Part shown: piece after piece, positions 49,263 to 61,181 of the stretch
How positions within the stretch are numbered: the first letter of the stretch is position 1
How the letters are laid out: each line of letters opens with the position of its first letter
NCBI RefSeq assembly: GCF_001949145.1
Contig: NW_019091363.1
Span: 3,201,429-3,265,428, forward strand
Length of the DNA: 64,000 nucleotides
Reading direction: 5' to 3'
From: Acanthaster planci
Lineage: Eukaryota; Echinodermata; Asteroidea; Valvatida; Acanthasteridae
Program-made: the position numbers and the translations under genes
The notes under the pieces: model-generated
The model's database searches: none
What the model was told of the DNA's origin: nothing
The model's input: the letters and a program-made list of their open reading frames with translations, nothing else

Positions 49263-52200
49263 TAGATCCATCGTATGGTCGAAAACAATACTAATAAGCC
49301 ACCGCACCAAGAACGATGTGCTCACATCAACAGTAACACTGGACAGCACGTATATACAGTGCGTTCAGTTTAAAAGTAGTATAAGTTTAACTATGAGTTC
49401 AGAGGATGATTGTGAATCAGTAATGTCGCTTGTCATATTAGAGAAGTTCACTTTGCTTTGAACTTGTAAAATAATGCGTAATGCAATTTCGAAGATAGAA
49501 GGCCGTTTAGGAATGAGTTAACAAATAAATCAAGAATTCAAGGGGCACCTGGTAGATTCAGTCCAGTCATTCCCCGTTCACACTGTTCGAAAAGAGTGTC
49601 TTCGACTCCTTTATAAAGTTGGAGAAAGAGGCCATTTGTGGCATTAATGTGTGATACACACATTAGAAGTGGGCATCTGATATGGATCAGGATCATTGGA
49701 TGAAACTCAAAATGCATTTGCAAATTGGATTTCAACTATTGTTTACATTTAATGAACAATAATTCCTCGCTTATTTAATATTTTTTGTTATTTTACCTGT
49801 GCAGTAAATGTGGCAACATCAAACATGGAACTTCTATCTTTTTTAAGTCATTAATTCTTAATATTTTTGGGGGGTACATTTCACTAATTAAATTGGATGG
49901 GATCATGCTTAATCGAATCTTCTGGTTACACGTCATATCTTTTCGTTTGGTTCTTGACAATACCTTCAGTAGTTATAACCAATCTGTACTCAAATTTCCC
50001 AATAAAGTACTTAGAGTAATTAATCGCTGCAGTAGAATAAAACCCCTTCAAACTTCACATTTTTGTCTCAGTTAATCGTTATATTTGTTCAAATTTTGTG
50101 TCATAATTTCAAACGGTGTTTTGCTGCCATTATACACGTTTTGCTAATTTATACAAAAGTAAGGAAATATAGGCTTGCTTGTATCGACAGAGCACGTGGC
50201 AAGACGGTGCGAGAGGTTAGGAGCGCGACAGGAAGTCGATTTAAGGAGTCGGCTCTCTTCCCAAACTGAACAACGAAAAGTGCAGGGGGCACTGGAGGAT
50301 GGTACTCACACCTCGGTCTACCTCGCTTCTGAAGACACGAGGTGATGCAGGGGGTTAAATTAAGTAGCACTACCGAATACCGATCACGCGCTCATACTGT
50401 TACTGCTGAAAACTTTGTGACTGGCCAAACTGCTAAAACAGTGGAGTAATTATGGGGATAGCCAATCAAAAAGTGGATGGTAGACATCATTCCAAAGGGA
50501 GGACGAGGACGACCAGGGACTGACCAATCTGATCCTGCCTTTGGTCAAGCGTTGTCCAGCATGATCATGCTGCTCTCCAGTTGCAGACAGAAACTGAGAG
50601 CATTCCTTGGGGTGTATCTGGGGAACTTTGTCCTTTATGGGAAAATTGGCTTTACCGTGGGATGTTGAAACCTAAAAAAATTGTCAGACCAAAAATGATA
50701 TTTTTCCCCCAAAATTACACAGGGTCCGAAACAAAACACAACCAATTTGTAAACTTTTTTGAGCCTTCATTTTTTTCTATGGTGATTCTTTGTTGAGTAA
50801 GTATAACCAAAGAGCAAACAATCAACTATTTTTAATAATTCTTTAAGTGATTAATATTTAGGTTCACAATTTAAGCAAAAGAGTAGTAGGCAGTGTCAAA
50901 GTAGTGTCTTCCTGGATAACTTAACGGTTAACGGTTGACTCAATGTCAATGGTTTGTTGTCATTTATACTTCTACAACAGCATATTACCAAAGAAAATTC
51001 AAATCTTTGACAGCGAAGCATAGAATCTAGCAATTTTTTTGTGTGCAGTGCACTGAGGTAAAATCACGGTTGCTCAAGAAAACTACATGCATAAAACAAA
51101 AAAGACCCCAAAATACAGATAAAACGGCAAAATAAGTTAAGTCAATCGAAACATGATGAGCAATTTCAGGTTTGTAGTAAAACATTTCTATTACATGGTC
51201 TTTTAAAATAGTTTTTCATATGTACAGTATATTCAAAAGGTATAAAATGCAGAAAAAAATATTTATAAAAAACGTTTATCGCAGCTACTCTTTAAAGATT
51301 GAAAAAGATTTCTAAAATTATGTCCAGCAATTTTCAAACACTTTCAAATAAAAATTTAATTTTGCACCAATTTTTTATTTTACTGCTAAAGTAAGTGAGG
51401 AGTGGACTTGAATACATGCGAAAATGTCATATTGCTCATGTGATGTCCCGATCGTGCTGGACGTATATGATGTGCGGTAATGGTAATGAGTGCATAATGT
51501 TGTGATGGGAATCTACCTATTTAATTAAGATAAACTAGTCAAGCATGCAGTGTTGGCACGTGCACTTGCAAGTGGTTGAAGCTACCAGTAGGAATACATG
51601 TATATGCCATCACCGTCACCAAGGGCGTCCACACTTGGTATGGTTTACATTTAGTCGTGTGGGTTAAAAGGTGTATAGGTTATTTTAATGAAAAAGTGTG
51701 ATGACGTCTAGTAAGCCAGTATTTAAGCATTAAACGCAAATTGTACTTCATTATGGATTAATTCCAGGAAATGCAGGTCCAAAAGTGTGTCATTTTTGTG
51801 TGCTTGTTACATTTGACGTTTGTTATTTGACACGGAAATATCACTGGAATTGATTTCAAACTATCACTCCTTGTTGGCAGGTAATTTGCATTAATTCACC
51901 ACTCTTGGAAATTAGAAAATGTGTTCAGAACTTACAAAATCATGATGTCAGCTGTGACGGGGACAGGAAAATAAGACATACCCCTAATTTCTGAAATTCC
52001 TTACATTTCAACGTTTTATTTAACTTTGCGCTAAGCACATAACAAACATTATGTTTTAATATACCACATAAAGACTGGACTGGTGTAAGAGGATTGGGAT
52101 TCATAAATACAGTTCCCCGGTATAACTCATTACTTGGAAGAGTATTAAGCGCAAACCTACGTCCCTACTTTCCCACCAAACTAGGTAAATTTATAAACAA

Positions 52201-52573
52201 GCCATACTACCACACATTAGTAACAATATCGTTATCGTTTAATAGCTGGATAGAGTACCTGCGAAATTTGAGGAACAATCTGATATGAAATAACGACGAT
52301 AACTGTACACATCATAATGATGACTTTGATCAGAGAAAAGAACGCAGTACATGTGTAAATGTCTTAAATGATTTCAAATTACATTTCATTAGATTTTTGT
52401 AGTGCTGACATGACTGTTTTGTGTAACAATTGATGATCAATCAAAGAAACACAAATGACTGAACAAAGTGTTGTAAATTTGTTCAGACTTGACCTATTGC
52501 CCTGTGTAATTAATTTGGAATTGTTTTGACTTTTTCTTCTGACTTTTTAGACTCCAATATTTGTGTTATTTCT
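49263..52573. other. Region downstream of the intact minus-strand gene
   Basis: No coding sequence recognised. TTTATT at 52015-52020 (AATAAA on the minus strand) is about 555 bases past the E3 stop and may be its poly(A) signal. A 63-codon frame at 50477-50668 has no family motif and is not called. Confidence 0.4.
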
Positions 52574-53120
52574 TTAAAAGCTCTCAAAACTTGAATCATC
52601 CATCTCTTCGTGATACTGGTCTTTGGTGTCTTCGTTTAATGAGTCAGAGTAGTTTTCTGTGGCAACAAAATTATCAGTACCCATTTTTGTGCCTTTCTCC
52701 CCCATGGCATAAGTACCCTTGACATTTTGGATCCCGCCTCCCCCCGCAAAAGCTGACTCTAATTTGACAGCTCGAGCTCTGTATGCTACACAGCCACCCA
52801 CGAAGAACAGGATTATACAAAGAAGGCCTACGCTCAGGCCAATCAGGGCTTGGATTAGAGTAGACGCTTCATCTATGGAGAGATTGAGACCGATGTTCTC
52901 CCCAACCACACAAGGCTCAGGAGCGGCAGTCACGACAGGAGTTGTTGGCTTTGGAGGCACGGTCACAATCGGCATCAAGTCGGTCCAGAATCGCAGGGTG
53001 TGGTCCCAGTCGTTGTCAAGACCAGAATGGATGTCAGGACAAGGGTCAAGGGTCAGAAACTTGAGGCTGTCTGAGTCGAAAACAGACCACTCGACTCCAG
53101 AAAGGGATTTTCCAGGATAC
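52574..53120 (-). CDS. Common exon E3: end of pseudo-esterase domain, stalk, transmembrane helix, tail
   Basis: Last exon of the minus-strand locus. Acceptor ttcttgtcttccag is followed by one base completing the Gly left by E2 (GG|G), then YPGKSLSGVEWSVFDSD, the end of the second esterase domain with TLRFWTDLMP (FW...P as in the family). A Pro/Thr-rich stalk follows, then one transmembrane helix (ALIGLSVGLLCIILFFVGGC) and RAR as stop-transfer. The cytoplasmic tail is acidic and Ser-rich, ends SSFESF, and the stop is TAA at 52574-52576. The terminal E-S-F could be a class III PDZ ligand; that is speculative. It gives all minus-strand isoforms a type I membrane topology. Two decayed homologues lie at 38801-39208 and 32370-32730. 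Confidence 0.9.
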
Positions 53121-53594
53121 CTGGAAGACAAGAAATCATGTTCTGGATGACAATTTTTGTTTTATGTCTAAATGTTCAGAAGTGTTGGCAAATTATCTGT
53201 ATCTATAATATATGACAAATAACACTCTTCATACATTTTGAAGCGATTAACTATGTGTTCTTAACATGAAGACGCTTTTTACATGACAATTTAGATTGTC
53301 TTTAGGCCATATGATAATCCCTAGAAAAACGCAACGATATGACATTCATGGGTTTTTTTGTAGAGTTGCACATTTATAAAATGGGACTGACAACACACAG
53401 ACCTAGTTGGTGTTAGAAAGAAAGTAATTTGGATTAACCTTAGCATATAAAATCATAACATTCATGTCCATTATAAATAGGCAGATGTTTGACATTAGCA
53501 ATGTCAATAGTTTCGATCTGTTTTGTTATAAGGTGAACAGCCAAGATCTGCTAACTTACAGAACAGTTACCAGGGGAATAATTCAAATTCTTAC
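53121..53594 (-). other. Intron between E2 and E3
   Basis: Phase-2 intron with GTAAGA donor (at 53594) and pyrimidine-rich acceptor. No coding content. Confidence 0.85.
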
Positions 53595-55256
53595 CCATCG
53601 TGAATGAAGTTTTTAAACAATATCATTACTTCCAGGCTCATCTGTTTATCTCGAAGCCGGTAGGAAAGCTGGAGTTCATCTGCAAGGGAGCTGTAAGGGT
53701 CTCCAAACAGGAACTGCAGATCATCAGCGTACGATGGTCCGGCTTGTTCAGGCAAGAGACTGTTGTAGTGTTTTAGGGGCTCATAGTCATAGGAGTAGAC
53801 ATAGACAGAGTGTCCGGTGTTAGCATGGAGTTTAGCTGTCTCTAACGTACTCCACACCGACAGGTAATCCTGCATGAATTGTCTGAAACTTCCCCTTGTC
53901 TGGCAGATATCATCAAATCCACCCTTACCGAGATACTCTGTAGCAAGTGCAACGGACACCGTCTCAGGGTTGTAAAACGAAAGCAAGCTGACCTGCTGTA
54001 TGATTAGCTTGATTTCATCAGTTGTTGGGCAGTAGCTTAAATTGGAGGGCAGGAAACGGAACGACTGTTGAGCATCTTCATCTGAAGTCATTCCCACGAT
54101 GAGGTCGACGTCGTTGACTTTACCGGCTTTCAGCAAATTCATTGGTGAATCTTGTAGAATGTCGTTGTCCACGACTACCGGAAAAGCACGACCGAATTGG
54201 GGATTCTGAGTATGAAGAACAAACTCTGTAGATGGCTTCTCACGGAGACAATTGATCATTTTTTCATTGTTGCTTGTGGGACAGTCCAAGGCCTCAGCAA
54301 GGGCTTTTGTCTTTTGAATAGCATTGGGCTGGATCTGATTGTCAACAGGAAAAGAGATAGCAGTAGAACTCATCAGCACCACTCGCTGGAACAAACCCTT
54401 TGCCCTCTCAGATAGAACCAGAAAATGACAAAGTTCTGCTCCAGTACCGTAACCGATCACGGTGATGCGTTGCTTGTTCCCTCCAAAGCTTCCAATATAC
54501 CTGTTGACCCACTGCAGAGCAGCCAATACATCGTGCAGTCCGTAATTACCGGGAGCTACCTTGTCTCCGGTGGTCAGAAATCCAAGAGCACCTAGACGGT
54601 AGTTGATAACCACCACGATTGCTTTTATCTTTGAAGAGAGAAGAATGGCGTCATAGATGGAAGACGTACCTCCGATTCCAAAACCGGGATGGACGAAAAC
54701 AACCACCGGTAGATCTTTGCTTGTTGTGGGAGCGTAGATGTTTAAAGTCAGACAATTTTCACTTGTTTGGTTGAAACCCAAGCGAACCATCCAAGGATCT
54801 CCTGCGACATCTTGAGGACAAGCAGGAGGTAGTTTCTCAGGGATACCAAGCGGTTCATCGCCCCAAGACCCTGTGTCTCTAGGTGGTTTGAATCGTAAAT
54901 CACCAACAGGGGGCTTTGCGTAAGGAATGCCTAAGAACTGAGCAATCTCTTGCCCTCCCATGGCTTTGTCAGCGACTTTCAGGGAACCAACCACATACCC
55001 TAATGTATAGTCTCCATTTTTAATCTCCACCGTCTTAGTCTCACTTTTGTCGACAGTACCTCCTTTTTCTGGGGCCTTGAATGAGCAGGAATTTGGATCT
55101 GAGGGTATGACATTTGCGGGCAGGTAGTCGTTCCAGAATGCCACCTTGTCCGCTTTCAGATACTGCCCAGTAGTGATGTTTGGCTCCAAGATGATGTATG
55201 TCTCATTTTCTGTATTAAACTCCGGCCACATAGGTAGACCATCTCCATTTGGATCC
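53595..55256 (-). CDS. Common exon E2: end of first esterase domain plus a catalytically dead second esterase domain
   Basis: The exon starts at ttcttcag|G, completing the Gly codon of E1 (KSG-DPNGDG). Its first ~45 residues close the first esterase fold (MWPEFN ... KVAFWNDYLP). After a linker, a second COesterase domain begins (YVVGSLKVADKA ... FLGIPYAKPPVGDLRF) and runs to FKNFIHDG, where the exon ends GG|GTAAGA in phase 2. This domain is dead by sequence: the nucleophile serine is Gly in VIGYGTG (codon 54446-54448) and the histidine is Tyr in PSYADDLQFLFG, while the acid (SDEDAQ) remains. Known dead cholinesterase-like domains (neuroligin, neurotactin, gliotactin) act in cell adhesion, so a binding role is plausible but inferred. 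Both E1a and E1b can splice to it. Confidence 0.9.
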
Positions 55257-55507
55257 CTGAAGAACAAGAAAACGTTTCATGCTTGTAAGTGAAATCAAAT
55301 ACAATTCAGGAAACATGACATTAAAAACGAATGACACCAACTACCACCTGGGCCTCCTATCATCAATTTTTCAAGGAATGAGGCCACATGCTCTTGCGAT
55401 TTATTTGTACTTTTCAACGTGCACTTCATTGCTTGGTCTGTAGGAATATACAACAGAATACATGAACATTGTGTGTCACTGCAAAAACTGCTTCATCCCG
55501 TACTCAC
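55257..55507 (-). other. Intron between E1b and E2
   Basis: Short phase-2 intron (donor GTGAGT at 55507, acceptor AG at 55258-55257). It includes TTTATT at 55400-55405, which reads AATAAA on the minus strand about 100 bases past the donor. Confidence 0.8.
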
Positions 55508-57012
55508 CCACTCTTGGCAAAGTTTGACCAATATTTGATCACTGATTCACTCAGCGAAGCCGACAGACTTCCTGGATCTGTCACCAAATACTTCCCAAAT
55601 ACAAAGTCGATCTCCCAAGCGTGTCCAGCACCGTCTATCAACCCAGGAGGGAAAGGGTTGTTTTCAACCTCAGACAGATAAGTGAAGTAATATGTGAAGG
55701 TGTTGGTGGACTGGTTGAATGTGTTTGATGATTGGTGGTGATTGCGTGAGACCTGGTTGGCAGGCGCAAGGAAGAGCGCGTCTCGGGCTACATCGAGAAC
55801 TATGCCCAGATTTCTTCTATGATCAGTCGGGTCAGTGCCGGCAGTATAGAAGAAAGTGGCCGTTTCTGCTAGTTCCCCCTGATTGTTGCACTCGCAGATC
55901 GACCCCACGAACTTTCCTATCAGGGATGACATTTCATAAGGATCTAGTAGCTCAGGAAAGTCTCCAAGTGACAAAAACAATGTTCCTTCATCACTGTTAA
56001 TCCCAACTATGTAGTCATACTGAGCAGAAATGCCTGTTGCAAGGAGATAAGGTACAAGGTCTGTCAGGAACTCACCATCAATCGTAGGATAAAATGGCGA
56101 AAACTCGAATATTTTTAGATCGAAAAAAACTCCAATTATTTCTTCCATTGAGACAGAACGTAGGCACTTTATTAGAAGCTGAGTCTGATCAGCTGCTTCA
56201 CATCGCAACATATCTCCAAGACGTCTTGATCGTGATGTCGCAACGTCTGGAGAAAGTGTAAATAAGTTGTTGGCTGTCCCACTCTCCAGAATCGCTCTTT
56301 GAAAGAGGTGTCTGTCATTTATTGGTGTTACTGTCTGCAGAGCAACGCTAATTGCACCTGCAGACTCACCGAAAATGGTTATATTCTCTGTATCGCCACT
56401 GAAGTTGCCGATATGTTCCTTGACCCACTGGATTGCCAGTCGTTGATCCCAGAGTCCGTAATTTCCTGGAGCAGAATCATCACCTGTGCTGAGAAATCCC
56501 AGTACTCCAAGACGGTAGTTGAAAGTCACCACGATGACACGCCCTCGAACGGCGAGAACAGCCCCGTCAGTGAGTGACCCAGTTCCAAACTGGAAGCCAC
56601 CACCATGGATCCAAACCATGACTGCGAATGGGCCGGCCTCACTGGACAAATTGACCGCAGGAACAAAGAGATTGAGAGTCAGACAGTCTTCACTTTGAGT
56701 TAGATTTTCGCTATACTTTCTGAGAGGCTGCGGGCAGATGGGTCCATACTGCGATGCGTTGAGCACACCCTGCCATGGTTCTTTCGGTTTAGGTTTGCTG
56801 AATCGCAGGGGACCGACTGGAGGCTCAGCATACGGTATTCCCTTGTACATTGTCAAGCTAACGGTGTCATTGGGCCCACTGTAACTGGTGCCCATTATCC
56901 TCCCCACTGTTGTGTTGACAACTGGATTAACAATCTGGCAAAAGACTATTTTGAAAGAGCATGAAGTGAACATTATGGCTAAAAGTGGTAAAACCTTTGC
57001 AGTGGCTGCCAT
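55508..57012 (-). CDS. Variable exon E1b: active esterase domain
   Basis: Large exon of 501 codons plus two bases starting MAATAKVLPL with a hydrophobic signal peptide. Motifs: GIPYAEPPVGPLRF, oxyanion VWIHGGGF, nucleophile Ser217 in FGESAGA, Glu in NSDEGTLF and His in GAGHAWEIDFVFG, a complete classical Ser-Glu-His triad. The loop between the first cysteine pair (CPQPL...SEDC) is shorter than in the plus-strand V exons. The exon ends YWSNFAKSG on GG|GTGAGT, phase 2, directly before E2 (251-base intron). Joined to E2 and E3 it predicts a membrane protein with an active outer and a dead inner esterase domain. Substrate unknown. TATATA near 57600 could mark an upstream promoter. Confidence 0.92.
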
Positions 57013-58554
57013 TTTTTAGTAATACATAGCAGAGGAAATCAATCCAAACTTAGTTGTCACAGACTGCATTTTTATTTTGTATGGTATTTTGTTAATGATT
57101 AACTGATTGCCGATGACACATAAATAACGTGCACAGAAGGGCTTCAGTGTGTCGTGGAAACTGTAGAGATATGAATCTGGTTCCTCCTTGCTACACTTAT
57201 ATTTTCTTGTATATTTAGGCTAAGTGAACTTTGGTATCTTCGTGTCAAGGGGTACCGCCCACTGTGTAATTGAGGTCCATAGATATATATCTTAAAATTA
57301 CAAATTAATTTGTTCATGAAACCGAAAAAACGAAGTTTCTTTTAATTACTCACATAAACGGGGTTAATTTTGCCATGTTCAATCAAGCGTTTGTTCTTAT
57401 GATATGACAATGGAATGATGTGATTTTTCTACCTGTGTTTAGGTATTTCCAGTGTTTTGCACTTTAGACTACTGAAGTGAATACGTCACGCACACAGTTG
57501 TATGCAACAGCTATTTAGGGGTGAACCAGCTAGTGAACCGGCACGCGCGTATACACTGTGCACTTCCTGGTACAAAATGATGTCACACTTCGGTACTCTA
57601 TATATGTGGCCGAATACAAAGTAGAAGCTCTAGGAATCCATACTTGAAACAGTTTTAATCGCCTCATAGTAGTAGTACTGTTAGGACATATATATTATAC
57701 TGTATCGGGGAATAGACCTTATACATTGTACGGTATATCACGGGGAAGCGATTTTGGATCTTAAAATCCCCGAATCCGTCTTAATTTAATCTGTTATGGG
57801 TGGTGCCAGACTACTTTAGGCTTCAAGCCCCGGTTTCATTTATTGGTTTTTGTTTGTTTATTATTTATTAAATGTGGCTTAAACGTTCAGATATAACATT
57901 ACGAATTTCGAATTATTCTTAACGTAAAGTGGCATGAATGTGTGTTGAATTTTTATTTCGTTGCTATATGTTTCATCTCAGTTTCCCCCCAAAAAACTAA
58001 CCTCTCTTTCATTTCATTCAAGCTGGCTGACCATGAAAAGAGTTTATTCCAGTGTATTATTGTATTATTTATCATTCCCCTGGAAACCCACTTTGATGTA
58101 CCTTCAATCCTTTATGGCTGATCGTCACTTTGTGATTCTCTACATAAAGGACTTGGGGGAAACATAAATTGTATCCTGTCTGCCGAGCACCTGTATTTTT
58201 GATAGTTAGACTAGACATCTGTAGATTGAAAAGTAATTTTCTTTCACACAATGACTGGGCATGAATCTTCTTTAAGGTCACTTTCAAATTTGTTTGGAGG
58301 TCAAACATGCAAAATTATTAAAAGTAAAGTAAACAGATGAAATAATGAAATCTGGGTTTTGTGATGAAAATTTTAAAATCGGAAATTTACTTACTATTGA
58401 ACTAAACTCTTGAAACAGCAACAAGTTCGCCAATATTAGGATTGCATAATGACAAATTCTGAAAAAGGCGGGTTTTATTCTTCCTTTTTTGGAAAAATGA
58501 GAATGTTTACGATTGATTCAAGAGCCTGATTATTCTAAAACTAATCCTTTCTTG
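57013..58554. other. Region upstream of E1b
   Basis: No coding exon recognised. A TATATA lies near 57597-57604 about 590 bases before the E1b start; it could serve E1b if the leader contains an intron or is long. Confidence 0.4.
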
Positions 58555-59165
58555 GCAAAGGTTTACCAGAAAGCTACCTTTTATTCACTGAGCCTTGCAG
58601 ACTCCCCGGATAGTTCATAAAACACTTCATTAACACAAAGTTTGATGAGTATTGAGATGAGACGGTATAGTTGACAGTCACCACAATGACACCGACAAAC
58701 ACCGAAAGCAGCACCGTCACAGCATGAAACAGTTCCCAACTGGAAGCCACCGGCATTGATCCAAACCATGACAGGGAGCGTATAGCCGCAGGGGTGGCGG
58801 TGGCCACGGTAATGAAGAGATTCGAGTCAGTCATCAGTCTCTACTGGCAGTCCGTATTATTCCCTGACTGCAGGCAAAAATCTCTAGCACTCAGTACATC
58901 TTTCTATGGACATTTTGGGTTTAGAGGTCGAATCGGCGGCTTGGCAAACGGGGTCCCTTTGTAGTTGTAACCACCAAATTCCCAACAGGACCAAGATTGC
59001 CGAGAAAGACCTGAGCACATGCCGTAGAATTATGTCTGACCAAACGATTTTCTGACAGCAGTCACTGAACGATACAAACTTGCAGTGACACTGTTGAAAA
59101 AAGGAAGAGAAAGCTCGCCCTAGCCTCAGCCAGTCTGAGTGGAATTTCATCGACATGAACAGTAA
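58555..59165 (-). pseudogene. psi-E1 between E1a and E1b
   Basis: Degenerate E1 exon. It keeps the start of the domain (GTPFAKPPI-like, about 58930), MVWINAGGFQLGT in place of WIHGGGF (His to Asn), and a remnant of the VVTVNY strand, then jumps over most of the domain to FMNYPGSLQGSVNK near the 3' end. At the donor position GGGTGAG has become GGATTAG. The nucleophile and histidine regions are gone. Confidence 0.85.
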
Positions 59166-59625
59166 CCAATCCTCTGAGCAATTTTTACTTCCTCTCAATA
59201 TATCCAGAAGAGTAAAAAGCTTAATTTTTAAGGATTAAATTGAGTTTTTGAGAAATGGGTTAATTCAAACGGACATCGAACGTTTCGTGAAATCGGCTGT
59301 AGAGCTTTTTTCCTTGTTCCCATAGCATACACACATACCCGCAGTGTATCAAAAAGAATTCAGTAATATACAGAAGTGCATAACTGAATGGCCATCAGCC
59401 TTTTTGACTGACCGTACACTCCATCTCAACAACGCATAATTGTATTCTGTTTGCCTTATATTCTCGATTTTCTGAAAGTTAGAAGTAATACAATGTAAAT
59501 AATTGTGGGTGTTGAAAAAACAAGTAAGAAATCGCAAAACAGTGGATTTTGGGATTCGGTAATGACAAATGTTGAAATATGAGGGTTCTAAATCAATTGT
59601 GGAGTGGAAATATTCTAGAACTCAC
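59166..59625 (-). other. Intron 3' of E1a
   Basis: No coding content recognised; begins with donor GTGAGT at 59625. Confidence 0.6.
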
Positions 59626-61181
59626 CCATGCTTGGCAAAGTTTGACCAGAAGGCTACCATTGATTGACTGAGCTTCGCAGATACACTCCCTGGATGAGTG
59701 ATCAAATACGTCCCGAACACAAAGTTAATTTCGAAACCGTGTCCAGCACCGTCTATTAGATCAGGTGGAAAGGGGTTGCTTTCAACTTCTGAGAGATACG
59801 TGAAGTAATACATGTAGGAGGTGGAGGAGTGGTTGTACTTGTCCGACAGGAGGGAGTGGTGACGGGCAGTCGCGGTTGCCGGTGCCACAAAGAGGCTGTC
59901 CCCGCTCATTTCAAGTACAGTGCGAACATTTTGCCTGCCATCATCTAGGCCTGTGCTTGCCGTGTAAAAAAACGTCGCTGTCTCTGTCAAATCGAGGTAG
60001 TTTGTGCAGTCACAGACAGGAGAAACGGCTAGGGCTATTATAAAAGGCATTAAAGACGAGTCAATGTTAGGAGGAATGATTCCCGAATTGAGAGCAAGAC
60101 TTCCTTCGTCACTGTTTGAGCCCACAATGAGATCATACTGACTAGCGAGCCCTGAAGCAGACAGGTGGTGAATGTAGTCAGGGAGGAAATCCCCGTCGAT
60201 AGTTGGATTGTAAGGCGATAACTGAACAACCGTAAGAACCAGCTTTTCTGCAGCCTTCAATATGTCTTCTGCCGTAGCAGCGCGCAGACACTCAATCAGT
60301 TTTCTGGAGTCGTCGACGTTGTTACACTGTAGGAGAAGGCCCATTTGCTTGGTTCGGGATGCTGCTCCTTCATGTGAATCCGTGAACACTGCTTTAGCTG
60401 TGCCGCTTTCCAAGATGGCTCTTTGAAACAGAGACCTGTTGTTAACCGGAGATATAACTTGCATACCAATGCTGATTCCACCCGCAGATTCACCGAAGAT
60501 TGTTATTCTATCTGCATCACCTTGGAAATAGGCAATATTTTCCTTGACCCACTGAATGGCCAGTCGCTGGTCCCAGAGTCCGTAGTTTCCCTTGGCGGAG
60601 TCATCACCGGTGCTTAGAAATCCTAACACCCCAAGACGATAATTCACAGTCACCACGATGACACGCCCACGAACGGCAAGGACGGAACCGTCATAATGTG
60701 ACCCAGCTCCAGATTCAAAGCCCCCGCCATGGATCCAAACCATGACTGCAAGTGGACCCTCTGTGACATTGACAGTCGGAACGAAGAGGTTGAGAGTCAG
60801 ACAGTCTTCACTCGTATAGTCCCTCTGTGGCTGAGGGCATTCAGGCCCATATTCCGTCGCGTTCAGCACATCCTGCCATGGTTCTTTTGGCTTGGGTTGG
60901 GCGAATCGCAGAGGTCCTACAGGAGGTTCAGCGAACGGAATCCCTTTGTACGTTGTCCATGCCACGTTACCGTCAGCACCGGGGTAATTTACACCGACAA
61001 GGGAGCCTAACGGAGTGTGAATAATTCTGCTGGACCGGTCGAATTCCTGGCATGTGCCTAACTTACTAAGGAATAACGACAGGAAAACGGTGGGAATGAC
61101 GAGAAATTTAACCTTAGCCTCCATCATGTTAGTATGAACTCGTCGACTTTGTTGAATAAGGCTGAGTCGCCAATCATCCAA
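59626..61181 (-). CDS. Variable exon E1a: active esterase domain
   Basis: Large exon; the frame opens at 61181, but Met19 (61127) or Met20 before EAKVKFLVIPTVFLSLFL is the likelier start, because the signal peptide follows at once and the related psi-E1 starts at the same place (MKTKVGF). Motifs: GIPFAEPPVGPLRF, VWIHGGGF, nucleophile Ser232 (numbered from 61181) in FGESAGG, Glu in SNSDEGSL and His in GAGHGFEINFVFG; the triad is intact. It ends FWSNFAKHG with GG|GTGAGT, phase 2. No E2-type exon lies between it and E1b, so it must either skip psi-E1 and E1b and splice to E2 at 55256 or make an unspliced, anchor-less protein. Substrate unknown. Confidence 0.9.

Noticed and set aside
50477-50668. 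63-codon open frame with a Gly/Arg-rich start
   Set aside because: No family motif, splice context or second copy to support it.
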